64,000 nt of DNA from Marinobacterium_D sp050908845 (GCF_050908845.1 NZ_CP194171.1:186001-250000); one strand, 5' to 3'. Shown: positions 54,357-63,913, counted from the stretch's first letter. Program-made: numbers and translations. The notes: a model not told the origin generated them from the letters alone.

Positions 54357-55014
54357 CGGTCACCATCCTGCCACCCTGCAGCGTCAATACGCGATGATGC
54401 ATACGGTTGATCAACGAAAGATCATGACTGGCGATCAGCACCGTGGTGCCGATGCTGTTGAACTGTTCGAACAGGTGCATGATGTCCTCGGACAGCGCCG
54501 GATCCAGGTTACCGGTGGGCTCATCCGCCAGCAGCAGTTTGGGTTTGTGGACAATCGCTCGGGCGATGCCCACCCGCTGCTGTTCACCGCTGGAGAGGGT
54601 CAGCGGATTGAGCTTTTCACGCGACAGCAACCCCACCTTGTCCAGCGCAGCGCGTACCCGGCGCGCGGCGTCGGACGGGTCGTAACCGGACAGCTGCAGC
54701 GGCAGCGCCACGTTATCGAACACGCTGCGATCAAACAGCAGCTGGTGGTTCTGGAACACCACCCCGATACGACGCCGGTGAAACGGGATCTGCTTGCGCG
54801 GCAGCCGTGCCAGATCCTGATCACCGACCCAGACCTCACCCCGGCTGGGCCGCTCCATCAGCATAATCAGCTTGAGCAGCGTGCTCTTGCCGGCACCGGA
54901 GTGACCGGTCAGGAACGCCAGCTCCCCGGACCCCAATTCAAAATTGAGGCCGATCAGCGCTTCATGTCCATTCGGGTAGCGCTTGCCTACGTTGCTGAAG
55001 CGGATCGCCGTCAT
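54346..55014 (-). CDS. ftsE: Cell division ATP-binding protein FtsE
   Basis: ABC ATPase of 222 residues with Walker A GHSGAGKSTLL, signature LSSGEQQRVGIARA and Walker B KLLLADEPTGNLD. It works with FtsX at the division septum. It lies 17 bp after ftsY and overlaps ftsX. Confidence 0.95.
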   Translation of the reverse strand: MTAIRFSNVGKRYPNGHEALIGLNFELGSGELAFLTGHSGAGKSTLLKLIMLMERPSRGEVWVGDQDLARLPRKQIPFHRRRIGVVFQNHQLLFDRSVFDNVALPLQLSGYDPSDAARRVRAALDKVGLLSREKLNPLTLSSGEQQRVGIARAIVHKPKLLLADEPTGNLDPALSEDIMHLFEQFNSIGTTVLIASHDLSLINRMHHRVLTLQGGRMVTDGR

Positions 55015-55031
55015 CGGGGTCGGTCCTTATC

Positions 55032-56591
55032 TCAGTCGAACAGTGCCTGGACGAATTCGTCAGCCTCGAACGGGCGCAGATCATCCACCTGCTCACCGAC
55101 ACCGATAAACCGGATCGGCAGCCCAAACTGCTTGGCGATGGCGAAGATGATGCCGCCCTTGGCGGTACCATCCAGTTTGGTCAGGGTAATACCGCTGACA
55201 CCCACCGCTTCCTTGAACTGCTTCGCCTGGCTGATGGCGTTCTGGCCGGTACCGGCATCCAGCACCAGCATTACTTCATGCGGCGCGCTCGGATCGATCT
55301 TCTGCATGACGCGCACCACCTTCTGCAGCTCCTGCATCAGGTTGTCCTTGTTCTGCAGGCGACCGGCGGTATCGGCGATCAGTACATCCACGCCGCGGGA
55401 TTTGGCGGATTCCAGCGCATCGTAAAGCACAGACGCGGAGTCAGCGCCGGTATGCTGGGCCACCACCGGCACGTTGTTACGCTCACCCCAGACCTGCAGC
55501 TGTTCCACCGCCGCGGCACGGAAGGTATCGCCCGCCGCCAGCATCACCGACTTGCCTTCACTCTGGTAACGCTTGGCCAGCTTGCCGATGGTAGTGGTCT
55601 TGCCGACGCCATTGACGCCAACCATCAGGATCACGGCCGGCGTTTTGTCTGCCGGCAGTACCAGCGGATGTTCGACGCCGCCGAGCAGGTCGGCCAGCTC
55701 TTCTTTCAGGGCACCGCGCAGCGCTTCCGGATCCTTCAGCTGCTTGCGCTCCACCCGGTCGGTCAGACGGGTGATGATCTCGGTGGTCGCTTCAACACCC
55801 ACGTCCGCCATCAGCAGCAGGGTTTCGATCTCTTCCAGCAGATCGTCATCGATCTCCTTGGCACCCAGGAACAGGCTGCCAAGCTGCTCGGTGAGGCCAG
55901 CCTTGGTGCGGCTCAGGCCACTCTTGATGCGATCGAACAGGCGCTTTTTCTTCGCCTCGGGCTTTTCTGCAGGCGCGGGAGCGGGAGCGGGAGCAGGCTC
56001 AGGCTCGGGTTCAGGCTCAACAGCCTCTTTCTCGGGCGCGGCCTCTGCTACCGGCTCGGCTTTTTCTTCCGTTTCCGGCTGCTCGGCGCTTTCAGGCTCG
56101 GCCTCTTGTGCCGCGGCTTCTTCGGGGGCTTCGTCTTTAGTGGCTTTCGGTGCTTCCTGCTCAGCCGGTGCCTGGGCTTCAGTGGGGAGCTCCGCTGCCG
56201 CTTCTGCAGGCTTTTCTGCCTCAGGCTCAGGCTTAGCTTCAGCTTCTACCTGTTCACGCGCCTCGCGCGCCTGGTCTTCAAGCTGCTCCTGCTCCCTTTC
56301 AAGCTCGGCACGCGCGGCCTCGGCCTTTTCGGCCTCCAGGGAAGCCTGCCCAAGCACATCGGTTGCCGCCTCGCTGGCTTCCTGCTCCGGTTTGGCCGGC
56401 GCGGGTTCTTCGATCTTCTCGGCGGCTGATTCCGACTTGTCCACAGCCGGCTTTTCAGCGGGCGTCTGCTTATCGCCGCGCTGGTACAGGTAGATCGCGA
56501 GCAGAATGACAAATGCGAGGGCGCCGAAGGCGTAGGGCACGATACTGGGATCAAGCCCGTTTGCGAGCATCCAGTTATAGAGAGCTTCCAT
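55032..56591 (-). CDS. ftsY: Signal recognition particle receptor FtsY
   Basis: SRP receptor GTPase of 519 residues. It differs from E. coli FtsY in beginning with a membrane helix (ALAFVILLAIYLYQRG). A long acidic domain rich in Glu/Ala/Pro (about 35-210) includes PE/PA repeats. The NG domain follows with GVNGVGKTTTIGKLA, DTFRAAAVEQL, DTAGRLQNK and TKLDGTAKGG. It targets ribosomes making membrane proteins to the translocon. It heads the ftsYEX operon. Confidence 0.95.
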   Translation of the reverse strand: MEALYNWMLANGLDPSIVPYAFGALAFVILLAIYLYQRGDKQTPAEKPAVDKSESAAEKIEEPAPAKPEQEASEAATDVLGQASLEAEKAEAARAELEREQEQLEDQAREAREQVEAEAKPEPEAEKPAEAAAELPTEAQAPAEQEAPKATKDEAPEEAAAQEAEPESAEQPETEEKAEPVAEAAPEKEAVEPEPEPEPAPAPAPAPAEKPEAKKKRLFDRIKSGLSRTKAGLTEQLGSLFLGAKEIDDDLLEEIETLLLMADVGVEATTEIITRLTDRVERKQLKDPEALRGALKEELADLLGGVEHPLVLPADKTPAVILMVGVNGVGKTTTIGKLAKRYQSEGKSVMLAAGDTFRAAAVEQLQVWGERNNVPVVAQHTGADSASVLYDALESAKSRGVDVLIADTAGRLQNKDNLMQELQKVVRVMQKIDPSAPHEVMLVLDAGTGQNAISQAKQFKEAVGVSGITLTKLDGTAKGGIIFAIAKQFGLPIRFIGVGEQVDDLRPFEADEFVQALFD

Positions 56592-56714
56592 AAATTCTGT
56601 ACTATCCGGGTAACAAATAGGGGGTATCGCGTCGCGATCCCGTTCATTGAGAGTCTAAAGCGCGCTATCTTACCATAGCGTTGCATATACCCAACCGAAG
56701 GACAGCAAAAGGCT

Positions 56715-57881
56715 GTGGCACCACCTAAACATAAACCGCTATTCAACCGCCGCTACCTGCTGATTCTGGTATGGGTCTTGCCGATCATGATACTGCTGCT
56801 GCAGCGAGGCGGCAGTGAGAGCCCCATAGACAGGGTCCAGTGGGATGGCGAACGCCAGGCCTATCTGCTGCCGGCAAGCCGCGATGACATTCTCCTGACC
56901 CTGATAATTCCGTTGTCACAGGCACTGACCGACCGGGACTGGATCGGGCAGCGCGTCCGTATTGAATCCCTGCGCCAGCAGCTCGCAGATACAACACTCC
57001 AGCACTGGCTGTCGCAACAGGGCTGGCAGGCCGACATCAGCCAGGCGCCCACCCACCTGCGGGTGAGTCTCCAGATGCAGGCACCTCCCCAGGCTTCTCA
57101 GATGCGCCGCTTTTATTCGCTGCTGACCTCCGACGTCCCCCAAACCACATTGGCCAAGCGTGCCAGGGCGGAGCGCTATCTGGAGTCGCGCCAGGATGAG
57201 GTGCGCCTGTTAGCCGCCCTCGGTGACAGACTGCCGGCACAGGAGGCCTCCCGGCCTGAGACGCCGCTCTGGATCCTGGCGGGCAAGCTCGACCGTGTAT
57301 CCGGCAGCACTCAAGCGCCAGCATCGCAATCCCCAGCCCGTTCACGCGGCTGGAGCCCCGGTGTTATCAGCCTGGATGATCGCTCACACCCGGCCAGATC
57401 ATACTGGCAGTTAACGGGGCACCCCCAGCCCGCGCCCACTAACGGTGCGGAACTGGCCAACCAGCGGCTCGATGCCGAGCTGGTAGCCCAGCTTCTTTCC
57501 CGGTCAGCGGCGCAGTTCGAATCCTACCGCTGGATCTGGAAGCCCCTGGTCCGGGGCGGGTACCGCGCGCTATTGACGCTGGAAACACCCTCTGTGACAG
57601 ATACGGCGCCGATACCCGCACTGGCCGCCCGGCTGGATCAAGCGCTGCTGGACACTACCCGGGACGCGCTGCTGGAACGTTACGAGCGGATGCTGGATGA
57701 ATCGCCACAGCAGTGGCTTGAACTGGTCGCCCTGTACCGTCTGCCACTGGACAGTCATCGGGCGTTTCGCGATACACTGCTTGCCGCCGAACTGAGTTCG
57801 GCCAAAAGCCGGGTCAACGATCTTTTTAACCCGCACCAGAATCTGCAGATCAGTTTTATCACCGCTGGAAACCAACAATGA
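56715..57881 (+). CDS. Probable degenerate M16-peptidase-like protein (uncharacterised)
   Basis: Membrane-anchored protein of 388 residues starting at GTG 56715: one N-terminal helix (YLLILVWVLPIMILLL) and a periplasmic part. No HxxEH zinc motif is present. The pattern DILLTLIIPLSQALTD, LQHWLSQQGWQADISQAPTHLRVSLQM and later LVRGGYRALLTLET resembles the alpha/beta halves of M16 (pitrilysin) proteins. In Pseudomonas the ftsY-rsmD gap holds two M16 genes, so a degenerate relative is the best inference. It overlaps rsmD by 4 bp. Confidence 0.6.
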   Translation: MAPPKHKPLFNRRYLLILVWVLPIMILLLQRGGSESPIDRVQWDGERQAYLLPASRDDILLTLIIPLSQALTDRDWIGQRVRIESLRQQLADTTLQHWLSQQGWQADISQAPTHLRVSLQMQAPPQASQMRRFYSLLTSDVPQTTLAKRARAERYLESRQDEVRLLAALGDRLPAQEASRPETPLWILAGKLDRVSGSTQAPASQSPARSRGWSPGVISLDDRSHPARSYWQLTGHPQPAPTNGAELANQRLDAELVAQLLSRSAAQFESYRWIWKPLVRGGYRALLTLETPSVTDTAPIPALAARLDQALLDTTRDALLERYERMLDESPQQWLELVALYRLPLDSHRAFRDTLLAAELSSAKSRVNDLFNPHQNLQISFITAGNQQ

Positions 57882-58492
57882 GCCGCCGCACCTCCCGCAA
57901 ACGCCCCGACAACACCGATCAGGCGTTCGTCCGTATCATCGGTGGAGACTGGCGCAGCCGCCGGGTCCCCTTCGCCGCCATCGAGGGACTTCGCCCCACG
58001 CCAGATCGTGTCAGGGAAACTCTGTTCAACTGGCTACTGGGCGTGACCGACGGTGCCCGCTGTCTGGATCTCTGTGCCGGCAGCGGTGCCCTGGGCCTTG
58101 AGGCCCTGTCCCGGGGAGCGCGCTCGGTTACCTTTATTGACCAGTCTCCGCTGGTGGCGAGAACACTGAAAGCGAATCTACAGAGCCTGAAAGCGCAGAA
58201 TGCCGAGGTGGTCAATGCGTCTGCCCTGGACTGGCTGACCACCCTGCCGCTGGACGAGTCGGAGCGATTCGACCTGGTGTTTATGGACCCCCCCTTCCGC
58301 AAGGGCCTGATCGCACCCCTGTGCACCCTGCTGGAAAGCCGGAACCTGCTCGCCGAAGGTGCGATGATCTATATCGAATGCGAACGGGAGCTGGACCTGC
58401 CGGAGATGCCGGCGCACTGGGCGCTGTACCGGGAAAAACAGGCCGGGCAGGTGAGCTATCGCCTGTATGAGCGCAGCTCAGACCATGGATGA
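57878..58492 (+). CDS. rsmD: 16S rRNA (guanine966-N2)-methyltransferase RsmD
   Basis: SAM enzyme of 204 residues that methylates G966 of 16S rRNA. Features are RIIGGDWRSRRVPF at the N-terminus, LRPTPDRVRETLFNWL, the SAM site CLDLCAGSGALGLEALSRGA and the catalytic FMDPPF. It overlaps the upstream gene by 4 bp and the convergent TetR gene by 15 bp. Confidence 0.94.
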   Translation: MSRRTSRKRPDNTDQAFVRIIGGDWRSRRVPFAAIEGLRPTPDRVRETLFNWLLGVTDGARCLDLCAGSGALGLEALSRGARSVTFIDQSPLVARTLKANLQSLKAQNAEVVNASALDWLTTLPLDESERFDLVFMDPPFRKGLIAPLCTLLESRNLLAEGAMIYIECERELDLPEMPAHWALYREKQAGQVSYRLYERSSDHG

Positions 58493-59110
58493 CTTGAGGA
58501 CTCTCAACCCCTGGATCTGCGTCGCCAGCAGGTAATCGGCCTGCTTACGCAGATCGAAACGCTCCGGTACCGTGAGCCAGAGATCGATGGCGCCGATAAT
58601 GGCGATCAACAGACTGTCGCTGAGCAGGTCCAGATCCAGCTTTTTGCGCAGCTGCTTCTGCTTGCGGGCCTGTTTCAGAAAATAGTGGATAAAGTCGCGC
58701 CAGCTATCGAGTTCCTGATTTAGCACCGGCTCCAGCTCCGCCAACTCCGGCGAGCGGCCACGGCCGTAGTGGAAAACCCGGTACAGACACTGCAACTCTT
58801 TATTGCCCGCAAACTCGGCCAGCGCCGCACGTAAAAAATGCTCCAGCGCTTCCAGCGCATCCTGCTGCACCGCCTGGCGCTGATCCAGGTAGTGCTTTTC
58901 AAACGGCCACTCCGCCCGCAGGTGAAGCTGAACCAAAAGATCGCGCTTATTGCGAAAATGCCAATACATGGCGCCGTGTGTAACACCTGCCTCGGCAGCG
59001 ATGCGCTTCATCGTGACGGCTTCCGTACCCTGAGCCGCAAACAGCTCCAACGCCTTGTTCAATAATCCCTGACGAGTAGCTTCCGCTTCCTCTCGACTTC
59101 GCCTGACCAA
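58478..59110 (-). CDS. TetR/AcrR-family transcriptional regulator
   Basis: Repressor of 210 residues with a TetR DNA-binding domain (TRQGLLNKALELFAAQG, AAEAGVTHGAMYWHFRNKRDLL) of the AcrR/TtgR type, whose members often control RND efflux pumps and bind drugs. It starts with TTG behind GAGGGA. No efflux genes are next to it. A perfect inverted repeat just upstream is its probable operator, suggesting autorepression. The ligand is unknown. Confidence 0.87.
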   Translation of the reverse strand: MVRRSREEAEATRQGLLNKALELFAAQGTEAVTMKRIAAEAGVTHGAMYWHFRNKRDLLVQLHLRAEWPFEKHYLDQRQAVQQDALEALEHFLRAALAEFAGNKELQCLYRVFHYGRGRSPELAELEPVLNQELDSWRDFIHYFLKQARKQKQLRKKLDLDLLSDSLLIAIIGAIDLWLTVPERFDLRKQADYLLATQIQGLRVLKSSMV

Positions 59111-59469
59111 CGAATTTCCCTCATATTTTCAACGATGTTGATGCGACTGCATCAACCCCGTGAAATTTACGTTGCACAAATCACGTATTCAACAACCGAC
59201 ACCAAACTGTCATGAAACTATCATAAAGGTCCGGCAAAACTGTCCGCCGTTCTTTCGTCCCATCGCTTTTAATTCTTTATAGCTATAAATATTTTTAATT
59301 TTTATAACCAATATAGAGATGGCGATTCCATTATTCTATTTGTGCGCCTCTGGTAATTGGGCTAACATCCGCGCCATAAAGGAAGCTTAGATGGTGATCT
59401 GCTCCAAAGGACGCGGAGATCCCGCTTCAAACAGTGTCGCTAATAAATAGATATAGGTCAGCGCCTGTG
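59111..59469. other. Intergenic region, 359 bp, between tetR and coaD
   Basis: It holds the TetR operator near its left end and an A/T-rich stretch (about 59270-59330) that may be a promoter for coaD. No gene is supported. Confidence 0.5.
59137..59156. promoter_or_regulatory. Inverted-repeat operator of the TetR regulator
   Basis: GTTGATGC and GCATCAAC form a perfect 8-bp inverted repeat with a 4-nt spacer (GACT), 27 bp upstream of the TetR start codon. Confidence 0.7.
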
Positions 59470-59949
59470 ATGAATACGGTAGTCTATCCCGGCACCTTCG
59501 ACCCGATCACCAACGGTCACACCGACCTGGTAGAGCGTGCCGCTCGCCTGTTCGACCGTATCGTGGTTGCTGTGGCGGACAGTCCCAAAAAGGGACCAGC
59601 CCTGTCACTGGAACTCCGTGTCGATCTGGCGCGGCAAGCACTTGCACATCTCGACCATGTGGAAGTAGTCGGTTTCGACTGCCTGCTTGCTGACTTTGTC
59701 CGTGAACAGAACGCTAATGTAATCCTGCGCGGGCTTCGAGCCGTATCGGATTTCGAGTATGAGTTTCAGTTGGCGAACATGAATCGCAAACTGGCACCCG
59801 ACGTCGAAAGTCTGTTTCTGACGCCGGCCGAAAGCCTGTCATTCATATCTTCGACCCTGATCCGTGAAATCGCATCACTGGGCGGCGATGTGGACAAGTT
59901 CGTGCACCCGTCCGTGGCACAAGCCCTGAAGCAGCGTTACTCGTCCTAA
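59470..59949 (+). CDS. coaD: Phosphopantetheine adenylyltransferase CoaD
   Basis: Hexameric nucleotidyltransferase of 159 residues in coenzyme A synthesis; it makes dephospho-CoA from phosphopantetheine and ATP. YPGTFDPITNGHTDLVERA holds the HxGH-type motif (TNGH), RGLRAVSDFEYEFQLANMNR is the substrate loop and FISSTLIREIASLGGDV the ISSTxIR motif. The ATG 59470 is used, with GTG 59467 just before; the ribosome site is weak. Confidence 0.94.
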   Translation: MNTVVYPGTFDPITNGHTDLVERAARLFDRIVVAVADSPKKGPALSLELRVDLARQALAHLDHVEVVGFDCLLADFVREQNANVILRGLRAVSDFEYEFQLANMNRKLAPDVESLFLTPAESLSFISSTLIREIASLGGDVDKFVHPSVAQALKQRYSS

Positions 59950-59980
59950 CTTAAACCTGTCAGTCATTGAGGTAGCCACC

Positions 59981-60226
59981 ATGGCATTGATGATTACCGA
60001 TGAATGCATCAACTGTGATGTATGCGAACCGGAATGCCCGAACGAGGCAATCTCTCCGGGTGAAGAGATTTACGAAATCGACCCTGGCAAATGCACCGAG
60101 TGCGTTGGCCACTACGATACTCCGCAGTGTGTCGAAGTTTGCCCGGTCGACTGTATTCCGAAAGATCCGGATCACGCCGAAACCGAAGATCAGCTGATGG
60201 ATAAATACCACAAGCTGATGGGCTAA
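59981..60226 (+). CDS. YfhL-family 2[4Fe-4S] ferredoxin
   Basis: Small iron-sulfur protein of 81 residues with two cluster motifs: CINCDVCEPECPN and the longer CTECVGHYDTPQCVEVCPVDC, whose 8-residue loop between cysteines marks the YfhL/Alvin ferredoxin class of low-potential ferredoxins. It lies 31 bp after coaD, an arrangement seen in related bacteria, and ends at a strong terminator. Confidence 0.92.
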   Translation: MALMITDECINCDVCEPECPNEAISPGEEIYEIDPGKCTECVGHYDTPQCVEVCPVDCIPKDPDHAETEDQLMDKYHKLMG

Positions 60227-60251
60227 CGGCCCCTACCTTTCAGGTAGTCAC

Positions 60252-60286
60252 AAAAACGGCAGCCCCAGGGCTGCCGTTTTTGTTTT
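60252..60286. terminator. Bidirectional terminator between ferredoxin and DUF501 genes
   Basis: A 14-bp stem (60252-60265 with 60268-60281) with A5/T5 ends serves both convergent genes. Confidence 0.85.
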
Positions 60287-60299
60287 CAGACAGGAATAG

Positions 60300-60815
60300 T
60301 CAGATCCTGATTTCCGCCAACCGCTCGCGCAGACCGTATTCACGGTCCATCCACTCACCGACCAGATTCTCTCCCACCAGGTGATGGGCATACTGCATAT
60401 GCAGGCAGCGCACCTTGTCCCACTGGGCAATACCGCCAATACCGTATTTGCTAAACAGTTCGGTGAAGCCCAGGGTTTCGATCTTCTGCCGGTCCTCGTC
60501 ACTCATCGCCTGCCAGCGCCGCTCCACGTAAGCCTGCTGCTGCCGGGCATAACGCTCGCGTAACGCCTCATCCTGCGCCAGCAGCTGCTCGATACGCTTC
60601 ACCCCGCCCGCCGTCTCGATCTCGGCGATCATCTGGTAAAGATCCCTGGAGCAGAGCCAGTACAGGGTCGGAAACGGCTTGTCATCGACCAGCGATCGCA
60701 TCTGCAGCACGACAGGGACACCGCTGTCGGTCACATAGGCCAGATCGGTGATACCGCGGGGTTTGCGTCCCAGCTGACGTTCAATGATCTCGAGTTGTGC
60801 ACTGTCCGGCAGCAT
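60300..60815 (-). CDS. DUF501 family protein
   Basis: Cytoplasmic protein of 171 residues. LEIIERQLGRKPRGITDLAY, DDKPFPTLYWLCSRDL and RYARQQQAYVERRW are the DUF501 signature regions. The start is the internal ATG at 60815, preceded by AGGG; the longer frame would overlap recG. It lies 49 bp after recG on the same strand. Function is unknown. Confidence 0.82.
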   Translation of the reverse strand: MLPDSAQLEIIERQLGRKPRGITDLAYVTDSGVPVVLQMRSLVDDKPFPTLYWLCSRDLYQMIAEIETAGGVKRIEQLLAQDEALRERYARQQQAYVERRWQAMSDEDRQKIETLGFTELFSKYGIGGIAQWDKVRCLHMQYAHHLVGENLVGEWMDREYGLRERLAEIRI

Positions 60816-60864
60816 CGCGGTACCCTGAAATAAATAATGAAAATAACGAAAGGATAAATTGAGT

Positions 60865-62946
60865 TTAGACCCGGGCGTAGGCTTCACCCTGCCCCAGCCA
60901 GCGCCGGATCAGCGCGTCCATCAACGCGGGCGCCTGCCCGATATCGACCGCTGCCTGTTTAACCCTTGGCAGCAGCGCCGCATCGCGCTGCAGATCGGCA
61001 ATACGAAACTGCATCATGCCGGTCTGGCGAGTGCCCAGCACTTCACCGGGGCCACGCAACTCCAGGTCTTTCTCGGCAATGCGGAAGCCGTCGGTACTTT
61101 CGCGCATGACGGCGAGGCGCTCACGCCCCTGCTGCGACAGCGGCGCATGATACATCAACACACAGAAGCTCTCGACCGACCCCCGTCCGACACGACCGCG
61201 CAGCTGGTGCAGCTGGGCAAGTCCCAGGCGCTCCGGGTTTTCGATAATCATCAGGCTGGCATTAGGCACATCCACGCCCACCTCGATCACCGTGGTCGCC
61301 ACCAGCAGATCCAGCTCGGCGGCCTTGAAGCTTGCCATGATCGAGGCTTTTTCCGCCGCCTTCAGCCGCCCGTGCACCAGTCCGATACGCAGCTCTGGCA
61401 GCACCTCTTTCAGTGACTCCGCCGTCACCTCCGCGGCCTGACACTGCAGCGCCTCCGACTCTTCGATCAGGGTGCAGACCCAGTAAGCCTGACGCCCTTC
61501 ACGACAGGCACTGCGCACCCGCTCGATCACTTCGTCACGGCGACCGTCGGCGATCACCACGGTATTCACCGGCGTCCGTCCGGGTGGCAGCTCGTCAATG
61601 ATCGAGCAGTCCAGGTCGGCATAGGCGCTCATGGTCAGGGTGCGCGGGATCGGGGTGGCGGTCATGATCAGCTGGTGTGGGGTTTGCTCCCCCCTGCGGC
61701 CTTTCTCCCGCAGACTCAGGCGCTGATGCACACCAAAGCGATGCTGCTCATCCACCACCACCACCGCCAGATCATGGAACTGGACATCGTCCTGGAACAA
61801 CGCATGGGTGCCCACCACCAGCTGTGCCTCGCCACTGGCGATCCGCTCCAGCTCGCGGGCGCGCTGCTTGCCTTTGACCTTGCCGGCCAGCCAGGCGGCG
61901 CTGATGCCGAGCGGTTCGAGCCAGGCGGAAAAGTTGTTGAAATGCTGCTCGGCGAGTATTTCGGTCGGTGCCATCACCGCAGCCTGGGCGCCGTTTTCCA
62001 GCGCCTGCAGCGCCGCCAGGGCCGCCACCACCGTTTTGCCGGAACCCACATCCCCCTGCACCAGCCTTAACATTGGTACTGGCATGTTAAGATCCCGGGC
62101 CACCTCCCGGGCCACACGCAGCTGCGCCTGGGTCAGTTCGAACGGCAGCCCCTTGATAAACGGGACACTCAGCTTCCCGGTCGCCTTGAGCAGCGGTGCG
62201 CCCTGTTCGCGCACGCTCTGCCGGATCTTCAGCAACGACAGGTGATGTGCCAGCAGCTCCTCAAACGCCAGCCGCTGCTGCGCGGGATGTTTGCCTTCCA
62301 GCATCTGTTCCTGATCTGCCGCCACCGGTGGCTGATGCAGATAGCGGATCGACTCGGTCAGCTCAGGCAGCTTCCATTGCTGGCGCAAGGTATCCGGCAG
62401 CAGATCCTCTACGATGCCCTTGTCCAGCCAGCCCAACGCCTGCTCCACCAACGTGCGAATACGGCCCTGGGTCAGCCCCTCGGTCAGTGGATAAACCGGC
62501 GTCAGAGCGTCATCGACACGCACGGCACCCTCGTCGGCAATCACCTTGTATTCGGGGTGCACCATCTCCAGTGAAGCAGGCCCCGGGCGCGCTTCGCCAA
62601 AGCAGCGAATGCGCCGGCCCTGGGCCAGGCTGTTCTTCTGCGCCGCCGAGAAGTGGAAAAACCTCAGGGTGATCGAACCGGTGCCATCCTGAACCCGACA
62701 CATCAACGCACGGCGGCGGCCGTGGGTGATATCGCTGGCAGCGATATGACCGACGATCACACCTTCGTCGCCGGGTCTCAGGCTGCCGATCGGCAACACC
62801 CGGGTACGATCCTGATAGCGCAGCGGAAGATGCAGCAGCAAGTCCTGGATCGTCTCTATACCGAGCCGCTCCAGCTTCAGTGCCAGCGCCGTTCCCACCC
62901 CCTTGAGTTCGGTGATAGGTACCGGTCTGGCTGAAACGGACAGCAT
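60865..62946 (-). CDS. recG: ATP-dependent DNA helicase RecG
   Basis: Branch-migration helicase of 693 residues for stalled forks and Holliday junctions. It has the N-terminal wedge/OB domain (VLPIGSLRPGDEGVIVG), Walker A GDVGSGKTVVA, the DEQHRFGVHQR motif and the C-terminal LRGRVGRG. The start is the ATG whose A is the last base of the oxyR stop (TGATG), so translation is coupled to oxyR. Confidence 0.95.
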   Translation of the reverse strand: MLSVSARPVPITELKGVGTALALKLERLGIETIQDLLLHLPLRYQDRTRVLPIGSLRPGDEGVIVGHIAASDITHGRRRALMCRVQDGTGSITLRFFHFSAAQKNSLAQGRRIRCFGEARPGPASLEMVHPEYKVIADEGAVRVDDALTPVYPLTEGLTQGRIRTLVEQALGWLDKGIVEDLLPDTLRQQWKLPELTESIRYLHQPPVAADQEQMLEGKHPAQQRLAFEELLAHHLSLLKIRQSVREQGAPLLKATGKLSVPFIKGLPFELTQAQLRVAREVARDLNMPVPMLRLVQGDVGSGKTVVAALAALQALENGAQAAVMAPTEILAEQHFNNFSAWLEPLGISAAWLAGKVKGKQRARELERIASGEAQLVVGTHALFQDDVQFHDLAVVVVDEQHRFGVHQRLSLREKGRRGEQTPHQLIMTATPIPRTLTMSAYADLDCSIIDELPPGRTPVNTVVIADGRRDEVIERVRSACREGRQAYWVCTLIEESEALQCQAAEVTAESLKEVLPELRIGLVHGRLKAAEKASIMASFKAAELDLLVATTVIEVGVDVPNASLMIIENPERLGLAQLHQLRGRVGRGSVESFCVLMYHAPLSQQGRERLAVMRESTDGFRIAEKDLELRGPGEVLGTRQTGMMQFRIADLQRDAALLPRVKQAAVDIGQAPALMDALIRRWLGQGEAYARV

Positions 62947-63863
62947 CAGGCGATATCCGCCACCGGCCCGGCCTGGTGGCACTCCATAATCGCCCGCATC
63001 AGTACTTCAATCGCCTGTGGACGCGGGAAGCTTGCGCGCCAGGCCACCGCCACGGTGCGCATCGGCTGCGGCTTCTTGAACGGTACGGTGGAGACCAGGT
63101 TGCGTGACGGATGACCTTCGATGGCGGAGATCGGCAGCACGCTGGTACCCAGCCCCGACGCCACCATCATACGGATGGTCTCCAGCGAACTGCCCTCGGT
63201 GATGGTGTGCTTGTCATGGAACGACTGGTTCAGCACCGGGCAGGCTTCGAGCACCTGGTCACGGAAACAGTGCCCCTCGCCCAGCAGCAGCATGCGCTCG
63301 TCGCTGATCTTGGAGCTGTCGATCTCTTTCTCTTTCGCCATCGGGTGCTCTTTCGGCAGCACCATCATGAACGGCTCGTCATAGAGCGAGCGGGTCAGTA
63401 CATCCGGCTCATGAAACGGCAGTGCCAGAATGATCGCATCGAGCTCACCGGTGCGGATCTTGCCACGCAGTACCTCGGTGAAGTTCTCCTCGATATAGAG
63501 CGGCATCTGCGGCGCCATCTGCTGCACCTTGGGCACCAGCTTCGGGAACAGGTAGGGGCCGATGGTATAGATCGCGCCTACACGCAGAGGGGACGCCAGC
63601 TGATCCTTGCCCTCTTTTGCCAGTTCACGGATCGCCTCGGACTGCTCCAGTACCATCTGCGCCTGGCGCACCACCTTCTCACCCACAGGCGTCACCCGCA
63701 CCGCGTTCTTGCTGCGCTCGAACAGGGCCACGCCGAGCTCCTCTTCCAGCTTCTTCACGGCGATCGACAGGGTGGGCTGGCTCACATAGCAGCGCTCGGC
63801 GGCATGACCAAAATGCTGTTCCTGCGCCAGGGTGACTATGTAACGAAGCTCCGTCAGCGTCAT
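62946..63863 (-). CDS. oxyR: Hydrogen peroxide sensor OxyR (LysR family)
   Basis: LysR-type regulator of 305 residues with an N-terminal helix-turn-helix (FGHAAERCYVSQPTLSIAVKKLE). The redox pair is in place: Cys199 and Cys208 in LLLGEGHCFRDQVLEACP, matching E. coli OxyR numbering. Oxidation forms a disulfide and turns on peroxide defence. It starts at ATG 63863 with AGAGGA upstream, and is translationally coupled to recG, an order known in Pseudomonas. Confidence 0.95.
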   Translation of the reverse strand: MTLTELRYIVTLAQEQHFGHAAERCYVSQPTLSIAVKKLEEELGVALFERSKNAVRVTPVGEKVVRQAQMVLEQSEAIRELAKEGKDQLASPLRVGAIYTIGPYLFPKLVPKVQQMAPQMPLYIEENFTEVLRGKIRTGELDAIILALPFHEPDVLTRSLYDEPFMMVLPKEHPMAKEKEIDSSKISDERMLLLGEGHCFRDQVLEACPVLNQSFHDKHTITEGSSLETIRMMVASGLGTSVLPISAIEGHPSRNLVSTVPFKKPQPMRTVAVAWRASFPRPQAIEVLMRAIMECHQAGPVADIA

Positions 63864-63913
63864 GCAGATTCCTCTGTTAAGATGTAAAGCCGAGCGATTG
63901 CGTGGAGATACGA

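Noticed and set aside
55278..56493. Long plus-strand frames opposite ftsY, with low-complexity Gly/Arg/Leu or Ser/Ala runs
   Set aside because: They mirror the acidic Glu/Ala/Pro repeats of FtsY and show no start signal or family feature.
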